In this document: one piece after another, positions 34,841-42,689 of the stretch
How positions within the stretch are numbered: the first letter of the stretch is position 1
Layout of the letters: each line of letters opens with the position of its first letter
Assembly: GCA_017303835.1 (NCBI GenBank)
Contig: JAFLBI010000001.1
Coordinates: forward strand, 372,001 to 436,000
DNA: 64,000 nucleotides
Direction of reading: 5' to 3'
DNA from: Chitinophagales bacterium
GTDB lineage: Bacteria; Bacteroidota; Bacteroidia; Chitinophagales; Chitinophagaceae
Program-made: the position numbers and the translations under genes
The notes under the pieces: generated by a model
Told to the model about the DNA's origin: nothing
Seen by the model: only the letters and a program-made list of their open reading frames with translations
Database searches by the model: none

Positions 34841-36291
34841 CAGGCAGCAGCTTTTTTATGTGAAACAGCCATCAAACCGATAAATGTGAGTAGGCCATTG
34901 ATGATAAGCAATTCCAGGCCAATTTCAAATCCACCGAATAAACTCTTCTGGTATTTATCGATGAAAAAGCAGATGATGGGCGCAGCAATACAAACAAAAG
35001 GCACCAGTTTGTCCTGAACGGCTCTCTTGGTTAAGATGCCGAATGTGAAGAGGCCGAGTAATGGTCCGTATGTGTAGCCGGCTACTTTCAAGATCACACC
35101 AATCATGCTGGGATCATTCACCCATTTGAATATCATCACGAATAATAAAAAGATGGCAGCAAAGCTGAGGTGCACGCGTTGACGGATTTTCTTTTTCTCT
35201 GCATCACTCCATTCCGTGTTGCGTTGCATGCCGAGGATATCGATACAGAAAGAGGCAGTAAGTGCGGTGATGGCTCCGTCTGCACTGGGGAATAGAGCCG
35301 AGATCAATGCAATGATAAAGATCACTGAAACCATTGGTGGCATGTGCTGCAGGGCAATGGTTGGGAAGAGTTTATCGCCTGTTGCTGTTACATTTAATTG
35401 ATGTGCGTATAAATGCAATAATCCACCAAGGAATAAGAACAGTAAAATCACCACCAGCATAATGAATGCCAGCGTAAGAATGTTTTTCTGTGAGTCTTTC
35501 AATGTTTTTACAGAAATGTTCTTCTGCATCATTTCCTGATCCATACCCGTCATAGTAATGGTGATGAAAGCACCGGCCAGTATTTGTTTGAGGAAGAAAT
35601 TCTTACTCTGAGGGTCAGTGAAGAAGATTTTGGAATAGCTATTGCCTTCCATCGCAGCAAGGCTATCGCTGAAACTGATGCCCATGATATTCAGGATATA
35701 AAAAACGCAGATCACCAAGCCGGCCAGCATACAAGTGGTTTGTAAAGTATCTGTCCAAACAATGGTTTTTACACCGCCTTCATAGGTGTACACGAGAATC
35801 ATCGCAAGGATGATGAGTGTGGTTACCCAGAAAGGGACACCAAAGCTTTCGAGAATGGCATCTTGTAAAATCTTCACCACCAGATAAAGTCGTGCAGTAG
35901 CGCCCAAGGTTCTGGAGAGTATGAAAAAGGACGCCCCAGTTTTGTATGATTTGAAACCCAGTCTTGAACTGAGGTAGTTATAAATGGAAGTGAGGTTGAG
36001 TTTGTAGTAGAGTGGTAGCAATACATAAGCAATCACCACATAACCCAGCAGATAACCCAGCGTGATTTGAAAATAAGCGAATGAATTTCGACCCACATCA
36101 CCGGGTACACTTACGAAGGTGACACCACTGAGTGAAGTGCCGATCATGCCGAATGCCACCAGCATCCAGTTGCTATTCTTGTTGCCAATGAAAAAGGAAT
36201 CATTATTGCTGTTTCGTCCTGTATACCAGGCTACGGCTAATAAGATCAAGAAATAAGCAATAACAAAGGAGAACAGCATTAGGGGCGACAT
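34840..36291 (-). CDS. sodium:solute symporter family transporter
   Basis: A 483-residue inner-membrane protein with about 13 hydrophobic segments, typical of the SSS family. Visible features are the N-terminal NSNNDSFFIGNKNSNWMLVA, GTSLSGVTFVSVPG in the first helices, and GADGAI-like helix SALFPSADGAITALTA that contributes to sodium binding. Solute cannot be told from sequence. I start at ATG 36291; the longer frame starts with TTG at 36297. A -7-like box TATTTTTA lies at 36338-36331 on the minus strand. Confidence 0.9.
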   Translation of the reverse strand: MSPLMLFSFVIAYFLILLAVAWYTGRNSNNDSFFIGNKNSNWMLVAFGMIGTSLSGVTFVSVPGDVGRNSFAYFQITLGYLLGYVVIAYVLLPLYYKLNLTSIYNYLSSRLGFKSYKTGASFFILSRTLGATARLYLVVKILQDAILESFGVPFWVTTLIILAMILVYTYEGGVKTIVWTDTLQTTCMLAGLVICVFYILNIMGISFSDSLAAMEGNSYSKIFFTDPQSKNFFLKQILAGAFITITMTGMDQEMMQKNISVKTLKDSQKNILTLAFIMLVVILLFLFLGGLLHLYAHQLNVTATGDKLFPTIALQHMPPMVSVIFIIALISALFPSADGAITALTASFCIDILGMQRNTEWSDAEKKKIRQRVHLSFAAIFLLFVMIFKWVNDPSMIGVILKVAGYTYGPLLGLFTFGILTKRAVQDKLVPFVCIAAPIICFFIDKYQKSLFGGFEIGLELLIINGLLTFIGLMAVSHKKAAA

Positions 36292-36369
36292 AAGCAATGG
36301 TTATCTGTGTGTAAGCAAAATGGGTATGCGTAAAAATAAAGCCTATTTTGCCAACAGAAAAAAGGAATC

Positions 36370-36906
36370 ATGCGCGTACAAAGTATTGCTGTCTTCTGTG
36401 GATCAAAAGCAGGTAATCATCCTGCTTATAGCGAAGCAGCCAAGGCATTGGGAATGATGCTGGCAAAGGAAAAGATTCAACTGGTATATGGTGGTGGAAA
36501 CAAAGGACTGATGGGCGATGTGGCCAATGCCGTTATGGACAATGGCGGACATGTGGTTGGGGTAATTCCCGAAGTGCTGGTAGGATGGGAGCATGCGCAT
36601 CAAAGTATCTCCGAGTTGAAAGTGGTTGCGGATATGCATATCCGCAAGAAAATGATGTATGAGTTATGTGATATGGCCGTAATTCTACCCGGCGGCAATG
36701 GTACATTGGATGAGCTCTTCGAAATGCTCACATGGAATACCTTGAATATCCACGATAAAAAAATAATCCTGCTGAATACAGCAGGATATTATGATCATTT
36801 AATCGCCCATGTAAAACAAATGGCTGCAGAAGGGTTTCTCTATGAAAACTGGGCCGATCGGCTTAAAATCTGCGCATCGGTTGACGAACTGCGGGTTCAT
36901 CTATAA
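36370..36906 (+). CDS. LOG family / TIGR00730 Rossmann-fold protein
   Basis: A 178-residue protein with the family's signature PGGNGTLDE (usually PGGxGTxxE) and an N-terminal VFCGSKAGNHPAY nucleotide-binding segment, plus YGGGNKGLMG. Relatives are cytokinin riboside monophosphate phosphoribohydrolases or related nucleotide hydrolases. The physiological substrate in Bacteroidota is not settled. Its 3' end overlaps a convergent gene by 44 bp. Confidence 0.92.
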   Translation: MRVQSIAVFCGSKAGNHPAYSEAAKALGMMLAKEKIQLVYGGGNKGLMGDVANAVMDNGGHVVGVIPEVLVGWEHAHQSISELKVVADMHIRKKMMYELCDMAVILPGGNGTLDELFEMLTWNTLNIHDKKIILLNTAGYYDHLIAHVKQMAAEGFLYENWADRLKICASVDELRVHL

Positions 36907-37495
36907 CCGTTTTTGGCTTATTGAAGTAGAAAGAGAAACCTGCTCTAAATACTGGTACTGCTCTGTTTTCTGCATCACGATAAGGTGAGTCTTTGTGTTG
37001 TGTGGCATCAAACAGAATGGCCAAATAACTGTAAGCCTGGCCAACGATACGTGTGCCATAGCCACCACCCACTAATACACTGCTTGCATTGAAATTGTAT
37101 TTCTCGGTGGGGATGCCGCTTGTTGTATATTTTCTGCTGAGGTTGATAAAGTTCCACTCCGGTTGTGCGGTTAAGAATAAAAAGTTCACCGGCCATACGC
37201 GCACAAATGCACCAGGGCCAATGGCCAAGGTTCTATCACTGAAAGCGTTGTATCTAAGTGATGTGTAGTTTACGTTCATTGCAATACCTGCGTCCAACCA
37301 ATTGGTAATACTATAGCCAAGTTCAGGTGTTGCAGCAATTTGAAAGAAACTGCCACTGAAGCCGAGGTTCAAAGAAGTACCCGCGAACATCCTGTTTCGC
37401 TGAAACTTGCCTTTTTCAGGATTCTCTTCTTTTTCTTCCTGTGCAGTGGCAATACTTGCACTGAACAGGCACAATGCCATGAGTATTTTTTTCAT
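36863..37495 (-). CDS. small outer-membrane beta-barrel protein
   Basis: A 210-residue protein with a signal peptide (residues 1-19, ending ATAQ), a short charged segment (EEKEENPEKGKFQRN), then about eight amphipathic strands with Gly/aromatic pattern, such as GTSLNLGFSGSFFQIAATP and FRAGFSFYF. It resembles eight-strand OmpA/OprF-like barrels. Function unknown. A perfect -7 box TAGGTTTG occurs at 37522-37515, 19 nt before the ATG. The 3' end is antisense to the end of the LOG gene. Confidence 0.82.
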   Translation of the reverse strand: MKKILMALCLFSASIATAQEEKEENPEKGKFQRNRMFAGTSLNLGFSGSFFQIAATPELGYSITNWLDAGIAMNVNYTSLRYNAFSDRTLAIGPGAFVRVWPVNFLFLTAQPEWNFINLSRKYTTSGIPTEKYNFNASSVLVGGGYGTRIVGQAYSYLAILFDATQHKDSPYRDAENRAVPVFRAGFSFYFNKPKTVIDEPAVRQPMRRF

Positions 37496-37524
37496 TATTA
37501 ATCTGCTTGTGTTACAAACCTACA

Positions 37525-38931
37525 TTATTCATGCAGGTCGAAAATTTTTCCGGCATTTAAAATATTGTTAGGATCGAAGGCTTTTTTGATGGAACGCATC
37601 AATCTAAGTTGTGCGTCATCAAAAACAATATCCATGTATGACTTCTGAATTAAGCCAATACCATGCTCACCACTGATGGTGCCACCGAGTGAATGCACCA
37701 ATTGGAACAAAGCGCGTAGGGCTTCCTGAATCTGTGGGTCGTCCTGGCTATTGCTGGTGCCGGGTTTGTTGATGCGTACATGCAGGTTGCCATCGCCGGC
37801 ATGGCCATAGCACACCACATTGAAAGCATACTTTTCTGCTAAAGCTTTCACGCCGCGAATCAATGCAGGCAGTTCTGCTCTGGGCACAACCGTGTCTTCC
37901 TCAATCGTATAGCCTTTCAGTTTCACAGCTTCGGCAGCACGTCTGCGTAGTTTCCAGAGTTCTGTTTTTTGCTGGGCATCGTCTGCGAAGAAAATCTCAC
38001 CTGCATCGTATTGTGTCAAGAGTTCAGCAATGGCTTCCATATCCTTCATCAGTACATCCATGTCATTGCCATCTACTTCAATGATGAGGTGGGCTTCCAT
38101 CTCATCTGTTACAGGTACCACATGGCTATCCACCATTTGGCTCACAATCTTCAACGCGTTGATCTCTACCAATTCCAAAGCACTTGGTGTAAAACCTGCG
38201 CGGAAGATGGCACTCACCGCTTCACCTGCTTTGGTGACATCATTGAAAGGTACCAGCATCAACAAATCGTATTTGGGATGTGGTATCAGTTTGAGGACAA
38301 TCTTAGTAACAATACCCAGTGTGCCTTCGCTGCCCACGACCAATTGTGTAAGGTTATAGCCGGTAGCATTTTTCAATACATTGGCGCCGGTCCAGATAAT
38401 TTCTCCGGTAGGTAAAACCATTTCCAGATTGAGTACATAATCTTTCACAACGCCATACTTCACCGCTTTGGGTCCACCACTATTCTCTGCAATATTGCCA
38501 CCGATAAAACAGGAGCCGCGGCTGCTAGGATCAGGCGGGTAAAACAAACCTTTTTCTTTTACGGCATTTTGCAAAACCTCAGTGATAACACCTGGTTCTG
38601 TGATCACTTGCAGGTTGCGTTCGTCGATATTGATGATGCGGTTGAGTCTGTCGGTTAAAATCACTACACCGCCAAGATGCGGCAATGCACCTCCGCTTAA
38701 TCCGGTACCGCCACCACGTGGTGTAACGGGTATGCCTGCTTCATTGCAGATTTTTAGAATGGCGCTGATTTCTTCTGCAGAACCCGGCCTCAATACTACC
38801 TGAGGCAGAAATAAGAGGTGTTCGGTTTCATCGCGGCCATATTTTTCTAATGATTCCTGATCTGTGAAAATATATGTGTCGCCTACGATGGATTTGAAGG
38901 CTTCGTAATGTTTGGTGCTGATGGAGGACAT
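37525..38931 (-). CDS. FAD-linked oxidase, glycolate oxidase GlcD-like
   Basis: A 468-residue protein with an N-terminal FAD_binding_4 domain (VTPRGGGTGLSGGALPHLGG, DPSSRGSCFIGGNIAENSGG) and a C-terminal FAD-oxidase domain (YGHAGDGNLHVRINKPG, GTISGEHGIGLIQKSYM). It oxidises a 2-hydroxy acid such as glycolate or D-lactate; which one cannot be read off. I start at ATG 38931 because a perfect -7 box TACTTTTG (38953-38946, minus strand) falls between it and 38991. Divergent to pckA. Confidence 0.9.
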   Translation of the reverse strand: MSSISTKHYEAFKSIVGDTYIFTDQESLEKYGRDETEHLLFLPQVVLRPGSAEEISAILKICNEAGIPVTPRGGGTGLSGGALPHLGGVVILTDRLNRIINIDERNLQVITEPGVITEVLQNAVKEKGLFYPPDPSSRGSCFIGGNIAENSGGPKAVKYGVVKDYVLNLEMVLPTGEIIWTGANVLKNATGYNLTQLVVGSEGTLGIVTKIVLKLIPHPKYDLLMLVPFNDVTKAGEAVSAIFRAGFTPSALELVEINALKIVSQMVDSHVVPVTDEMEAHLIIEVDGNDMDVLMKDMEAIAELLTQYDAGEIFFADDAQQKTELWKLRRRAAEAVKLKGYTIEEDTVVPRAELPALIRGVKALAEKYAFNVVCYGHAGDGNLHVRINKPGTSNSQDDPQIQEALRALFQLVHSLGGTISGEHGIGLIQKSYMDIVFDDAQLRLMRSIKKAFDPNNILNAGKIFDLHE

Positions 38932-38945
38932 CCCGATTGTTTGCG

Positions 38946-38953
38946 CAAAAGTA
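38946..38953 (-). promoter_or_regulatory. -7 box of the glcD-like gene
   Basis: TACTTTTG on the minus strand, 14 nt before the ATG at 38931. No good -33 element at the expected distance. Confidence 0.5.
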
Positions 38954-39097
38954 GTGCTATCTGTAAGAGTGGTAGCAGTTTGGATATGCAAATTTGTATT
39001 GATGTGTTTCTATTTGTGCATAAATAGATGCGCTCTTAAGGTATGTGGCTATCCCTGTTGATAAATCCTAATGTGTAAGGACTACACAACCATTCTT

Positions 39098-39124
39098 TTT
39101 GAATGATCAGAGCCAATACTTTTG
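39098..39124 (+). promoter_or_regulatory. promoter of pckA
   Basis: TTTG (39098-39101), 15 nt, then the perfect -7 box TACTTTTG (39117-39124). Spacing is shorter than the usual 19-20. It lies 23 nt before the chosen ATG and rules out the ATG at 39103. Confidence 0.5.
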
Positions 39125-39147
39125 CGCTAACTAACGATTGTTTGCAT

Positions 39148-40767
39148 ATGCCTGTAAAAACACAACATGTGCCTATTGCCGCTTTGTCGGCACTCGGGCT
39201 CAACACAAAATCCACTATCCATTATCAGTTACAGCCAGATGAATTGTCAGAACAAACTTTATTGCGGGGTCAGGGTGAGGTGAATGATACCGGCGCTTTG
39301 TGCATCCGTACAGGGGAGTTTACTGGCCGCAGTCCGCAAGACAAATTCATTGTAAAAGATGCTTTGACTGAAGATTCTGTTCATTGGAATAATTTCAACA
39401 TTGCTATTGCGCCAGAGAAGTTTTCCGCTTTAAAAGCGAAGGTGCTGAACTACCTCAATGCGCAAGAAGAATTGTGGGTGCGCGATGCTTATGCTTGCGC
39501 TGATCCACAGTATCGCCTGAATATTCGAGTGATCAACGAACATGCTTGGAGTAATTTATTTGCATACAATATGTTCCTGCGTCCTACTGAACAGGAGCTG
39601 AGCAATTTTGAGCCCGACTGGCATATAATTCAAGCGCCAGGTTTCAAAGCTGATCCTGCAATTGATGGAACCAGACAACACAATTTTGCCATTGTTTCTT
39701 TCACAGAGAAAACCATCCTGATTGGCGGTACCGGCTATACCGGTGAAATGAAGAAAGGTATATTCACCATCCTCAATTATTTATTGCCGCATAAGTTGAA
39801 TGTGCTCAGCATGCATTGCAGTGCCAATATGGGTAAGGATGGCGATGTAGCTGTATTCTTTGGTTTGAGTGGTACAGGAAAAACCACACTGAGTGCAGAC
39901 CCCAACCGTAAACTGATTGGTGATGATGAGCATGGCTGGACCAATGATGGTGTCTTCAATTTTGAAGGTGGTTGCTATGCTAAGTGTATTGATTTAACCG
40001 AAGAAAAAGAACCGGAGATTTTCCGTGCCATCAAGCCCGGTGCATTGGTGGAGAACGTACTATTCTTCGACAATAGTCGTCAAATAGATTTCAGCAATAA
40101 AACAATCACAGAGAATACTCGTGTGAGCTATCCGCTACATTTCATCAGTAATGCGCAGGAGCCAAGTATTGGCGGGTTGCCCAAGAATATTTTCTTCCTT
40201 ACCTGCGATGCTTATGGTGTATTACCGCCCATCAGCAAGTTAACACCTGGTCAGGCGATGTATCAATTCATCAGTGGTTATACCGCACGAGTAGCAGGTA
40301 CAGAAGCCGGTGTAACAGAACCCAAAGCAACATTCAGTGCATGCTTTGGTGCGCCTTTCTTGCCTTTGCATCCGGGTAAATATGCAGAGATGCTAGGTGA
40401 AAAAATGCGTACGCATCAAGTGAATGTTTGGATGATCAACACCGGATGGAGTGGTGGTGGTTATGGTGTAGGTAACAGAATGAAACTGTCTTATACCCGT
40501 GCCATGATTACTGCTGCATTGAACGGTGAGCTGGATCAAGTGGAATTTGAAAAGCATCCTGTATTTGGTATGTTGATGCCGAAGATGTGTCCGGGTGTAC
40601 CTAAGGAATTACTGCATCCGCGTTATACCTGGGCTGATCGTGCTGCGTATGATCAGGCTGCATCAAAACTGGCAGAAATGTTTATCCAGAATTTTGAAAA
40701 ATATGCTGCAGGTGTTTCAAATGAAATCCTGCAATCGGCACCCAATCCGAAGGGCTATCAATACTAA
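39148..40767 (+). CDS. pckA: phosphoenolpyruvate carboxykinase (ATP)
   Basis: A 540-residue enzyme of usual length, converting oxaloacetate and ATP to phosphoenolpyruvate in gluconeogenesis. Visible are RTGEFTGRSPQDKFIV (substrate site), the P-loop FFGLSGTGKTTLSADPNR, the metal-binding DDEHGW, and NTGWSGGGYGVGNR near the nucleotide site. The start was placed at ATG 39148, downstream of the -7 box. Divergent from the glcD-like oxidase; followed by a strong terminator. Confidence 0.96.
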   Translation: MPVKTQHVPIAALSALGLNTKSTIHYQLQPDELSEQTLLRGQGEVNDTGALCIRTGEFTGRSPQDKFIVKDALTEDSVHWNNFNIAIAPEKFSALKAKVLNYLNAQEELWVRDAYACADPQYRLNIRVINEHAWSNLFAYNMFLRPTEQELSNFEPDWHIIQAPGFKADPAIDGTRQHNFAIVSFTEKTILIGGTGYTGEMKKGIFTILNYLLPHKLNVLSMHCSANMGKDGDVAVFFGLSGTGKTTLSADPNRKLIGDDEHGWTNDGVFNFEGGCYAKCIDLTEEKEPEIFRAIKPGALVENVLFFDNSRQIDFSNKTITENTRVSYPLHFISNAQEPSIGGLPKNIFFLTCDAYGVLPPISKLTPGQAMYQFISGYTARVAGTEAGVTEPKATFSACFGAPFLPLHPGKYAEMLGEKMRTHQVNVWMINTGWSGGGYGVGNRMKLSYTRAMITAALNGELDQVEFEKHPVFGMLMPKMCPGVPKELLHPRYTWADRAAYDQAASKLAEMFIQNFEKYAAGVSNEILQSAPNPKGYQY

Positions 40768-40827
40768 CTGCAAATGAGCACCCCCATTGAGATAATCAAT
40801 GGACTCTTCGATTGCGATGTGCATGAA

Positions 40828-40858
40828 AAATCCCGCCGAAAGGCGGGATTTACTTTTT
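40828..40858 (+). terminator. terminator after pckA
   Basis: Stem AAATCCCGCC/GGCGGGATTT with loop GAAA, followed by ACTTTTTTA. It stands between convergent genes. Confidence 0.88.
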
Positions 40859-40879
40859 TATTCTCTTATGTAGTATTGA

Positions 40880-41515
40880 TTAGAACAAACCAAATAACAT
40901 GCCGTCTACTTTGGTAATGATCTCACCAAAATGCTCATCGTTTTCAGCGAATTTGTTTTTATCACCATCGATGATGAGCACTGGACCTTCTTTGTATGAA
41001 TCAATCCACTTGTTATACAGCTCATTCAGTTTCTTGAGGTAGTCTAAGCGGATATTCTCTTCGTATTCGCGGCCACGCTTTTGGATTTGTCCAACCAAAG
41101 TTGGAACGGAGGCTTTGATGTAAATCAACAAATCCGGCGGCTGCACCATGGTCTTTAATGTCTGGAAGAACTGATAGTAGTTTTCGAAATCACGCTTGCT
41201 CATCAAGCCCATTTCGTGAAGGTTGGGTGCAAAGATTTGCGCATCCTCGTAAATGGTTCTATCCTGAATCACAGTTTCAGTGCCGCGGTGAATTTCCAGT
41301 AACTGATTTAATCTGCTGTTCAGGAAAAATATCTGCAGGTTAAAACTCCAGCGGGGCATGTCTTCGTAGAAGTCCATCAGGTAGGGGTTGTGGTCCACAT
41401 CCTCGAACTGGGGAATCCAGCGATAATGCTTGCTTAGCATTTCTGTGAGGGTGGTTTTACCGGCACCAATATTGCCTGCAACTGCTACGTGTTTTGGTTT
41501 TTTTGCCTTTGCCAT
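40880..41515 (-). CDS. deoxynucleoside kinase
   Basis: A 211-residue P-loop kinase of the dNK/dGK-dCK family. Walker A is GNIGAGKTTL (residues 14-23); the substrate-binding region includes RWSFNLQIFFLNSR; the DRS-like motif is QDRTIYED; the lid has QKRGREYEE. It phosphorylates deoxynucleosides for salvage; specificity is not predictable. A degenerate -7 box TATTTTCA ends 5 nt before the ATG (minus strand, 41528-41521). Confidence 0.9.
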   Translation of the reverse strand: MAKAKKPKHVAVAGNIGAGKTTLTEMLSKHYRWIPQFEDVDHNPYLMDFYEDMPRWSFNLQIFFLNSRLNQLLEIHRGTETVIQDRTIYEDAQIFAPNLHEMGLMSKRDFENYYQFFQTLKTMVQPPDLLIYIKASVPTLVGQIQKRGREYEENIRLDYLKKLNELYNKWIDSYKEGPVLIIDGDKNKFAENDEHFGEIITKVDGMLFGLF

Positions 41516-41559
41516 AGGGTTGAAAATACGAAATCTGATCTATTGTCAGGGGGTGAAAA

Positions 41560-42570
41560 TTAATAGTTCATGCCAACTGCTTCGCGTACCAGTTTCAGGG
41601 TTGCTGATGCACTTGCTCTTGCTTTGTCTGCACCTTGTTGAATGATCTTGCTCAATAAAGCCTGATCGTTCTGTATAGCTGCAGCGCGTTCACGAATAGG
41701 GGCAATAAAGCGAATCATGTCTTCTGCCAATTGCTTTTTCATATCGCCATAGCGAATCACCACATTGCCGGTACTGCTGTTGTTGAAGTCGGCTTCAAAT
41801 TTGGCCAGGGTATCGGGTGTGCTCACTAATTGCATCAGGGTAAACAGGTTCTGGATATAATCCGGCTTAACACTATTGGGTTCAGCGGGGCCTTGATCAG
41901 TTTTGGCCTTCATGATTTTCTTGCGGATGCTCTCATCATCATCAGCCAGGTATAAAGTGGCCAATTGATTTTCGCTCTTGCTCATTTTACCATTACCATC
42001 CAGACTCAGAATCTTCACCAATTCGCCGCCGTAGTTAAATGCTACTGGAGAGGGGAATACATTGCCATAACGATAATTGAATCGTTCTGCAAAATTTCTC
42101 GCCATTTCCAAGTGTTGCTCCTGATCCTTACCTACGGGTACTTTTACGGCACGGTGAATCAAAATATCGGCAGCTTGTAAAACAGGGTAGGTTAAGAGAC
42201 CCGCGTTCACATTGTCTGGTTGCTGGCGCACTTTGTCTTTAAAGGTGGTGGTTTTCTCCAGTTCACCTTTATAAGCCATCATGTTCAGATAGAGATAGAG
42301 TTCTGCAATCTCAGGCACATCGCTTTGCACATAAAAGGCCACTTTCTCCGGATCCAGTCCGCAAGCCACATTTTCGGCAATCACGCGGTGAACGGCGTTT
42401 TTCAGTTCCTTGGTATCGGGGTGGGTGGTCAGGCTATGCCAGTTGGCCACGAAGAAATAGCAATTGTATTCATCCTGCATGCGCACATAATTGCGCATTG
42501 CACCAAAATAATTACCCAGGTGGAGAAATCCTGTGGGTCTGATTCCGCTTAAAACAACCTCTTTCGACAT
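41560..42570 (-). CDS. trpS: tryptophan--tRNA ligase
   Basis: A 336-residue class I aminoacyl-tRNA synthetase of usual length. The HIGH-like motif is HLGN in GIRPTGFLHLGNYFGAM, and the KMSKS motif is present as such in GNGKMSKSENQ. I start at ATG 42570; the longer frame from 42669 adds 33 residues not found in TrpS. A -7 box TATCTTCG (42584-42577, minus strand) ends 6 nt before this ATG, pointing to a very short leader. Divergent from recG. Confidence 0.95.
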   Translation of the reverse strand: MSKEVVLSGIRPTGFLHLGNYFGAMRNYVRMQDEYNCYFFVANWHSLTTHPDTKELKNAVHRVIAENVACGLDPEKVAFYVQSDVPEIAELYLYLNMMAYKGELEKTTTFKDKVRQQPDNVNAGLLTYPVLQAADILIHRAVKVPVGKDQEQHLEMARNFAERFNYRYGNVFPSPVAFNYGGELVKILSLDGNGKMSKSENQLATLYLADDDESIRKKIMKAKTDQGPAEPNSVKPDYIQNLFTLMQLVSTPDTLAKFEADFNNSSTGNVVIRYGDMKKQLAEDMIRFIAPIRERAAAIQNDQALLSKIIQQGADKARASASATLKLVREAVGMNY

Positions 42571-42576
42571 AGGCGG

Positions 42577-42584
42577 CGAAGATA
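42577..42584 (-). promoter_or_regulatory. -7 box of trpS
   Basis: TATCTTCG (7 of 8 to TAnnTTTG) on the minus strand, followed by six bases and the trpS ATG. Confidence 0.5.
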
Positions 42585-42689
42585 CTGTTCCGCCTTGGTT
42601 TGCGTTTCCAAAATCCGGGCTTTTTTCAGTGATTGACCGGTACAGAAAACGGAAATCTGGCTTTCGCAATGGATATTTGTTCTGTTACC

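Noticed and set aside
38932..39147. Longer starts for the glcD-like oxidase (38991) and pckA (39103)
   Set aside because: A perfect -7 box lies downstream of each of these starts, so they would not be in the mRNA.
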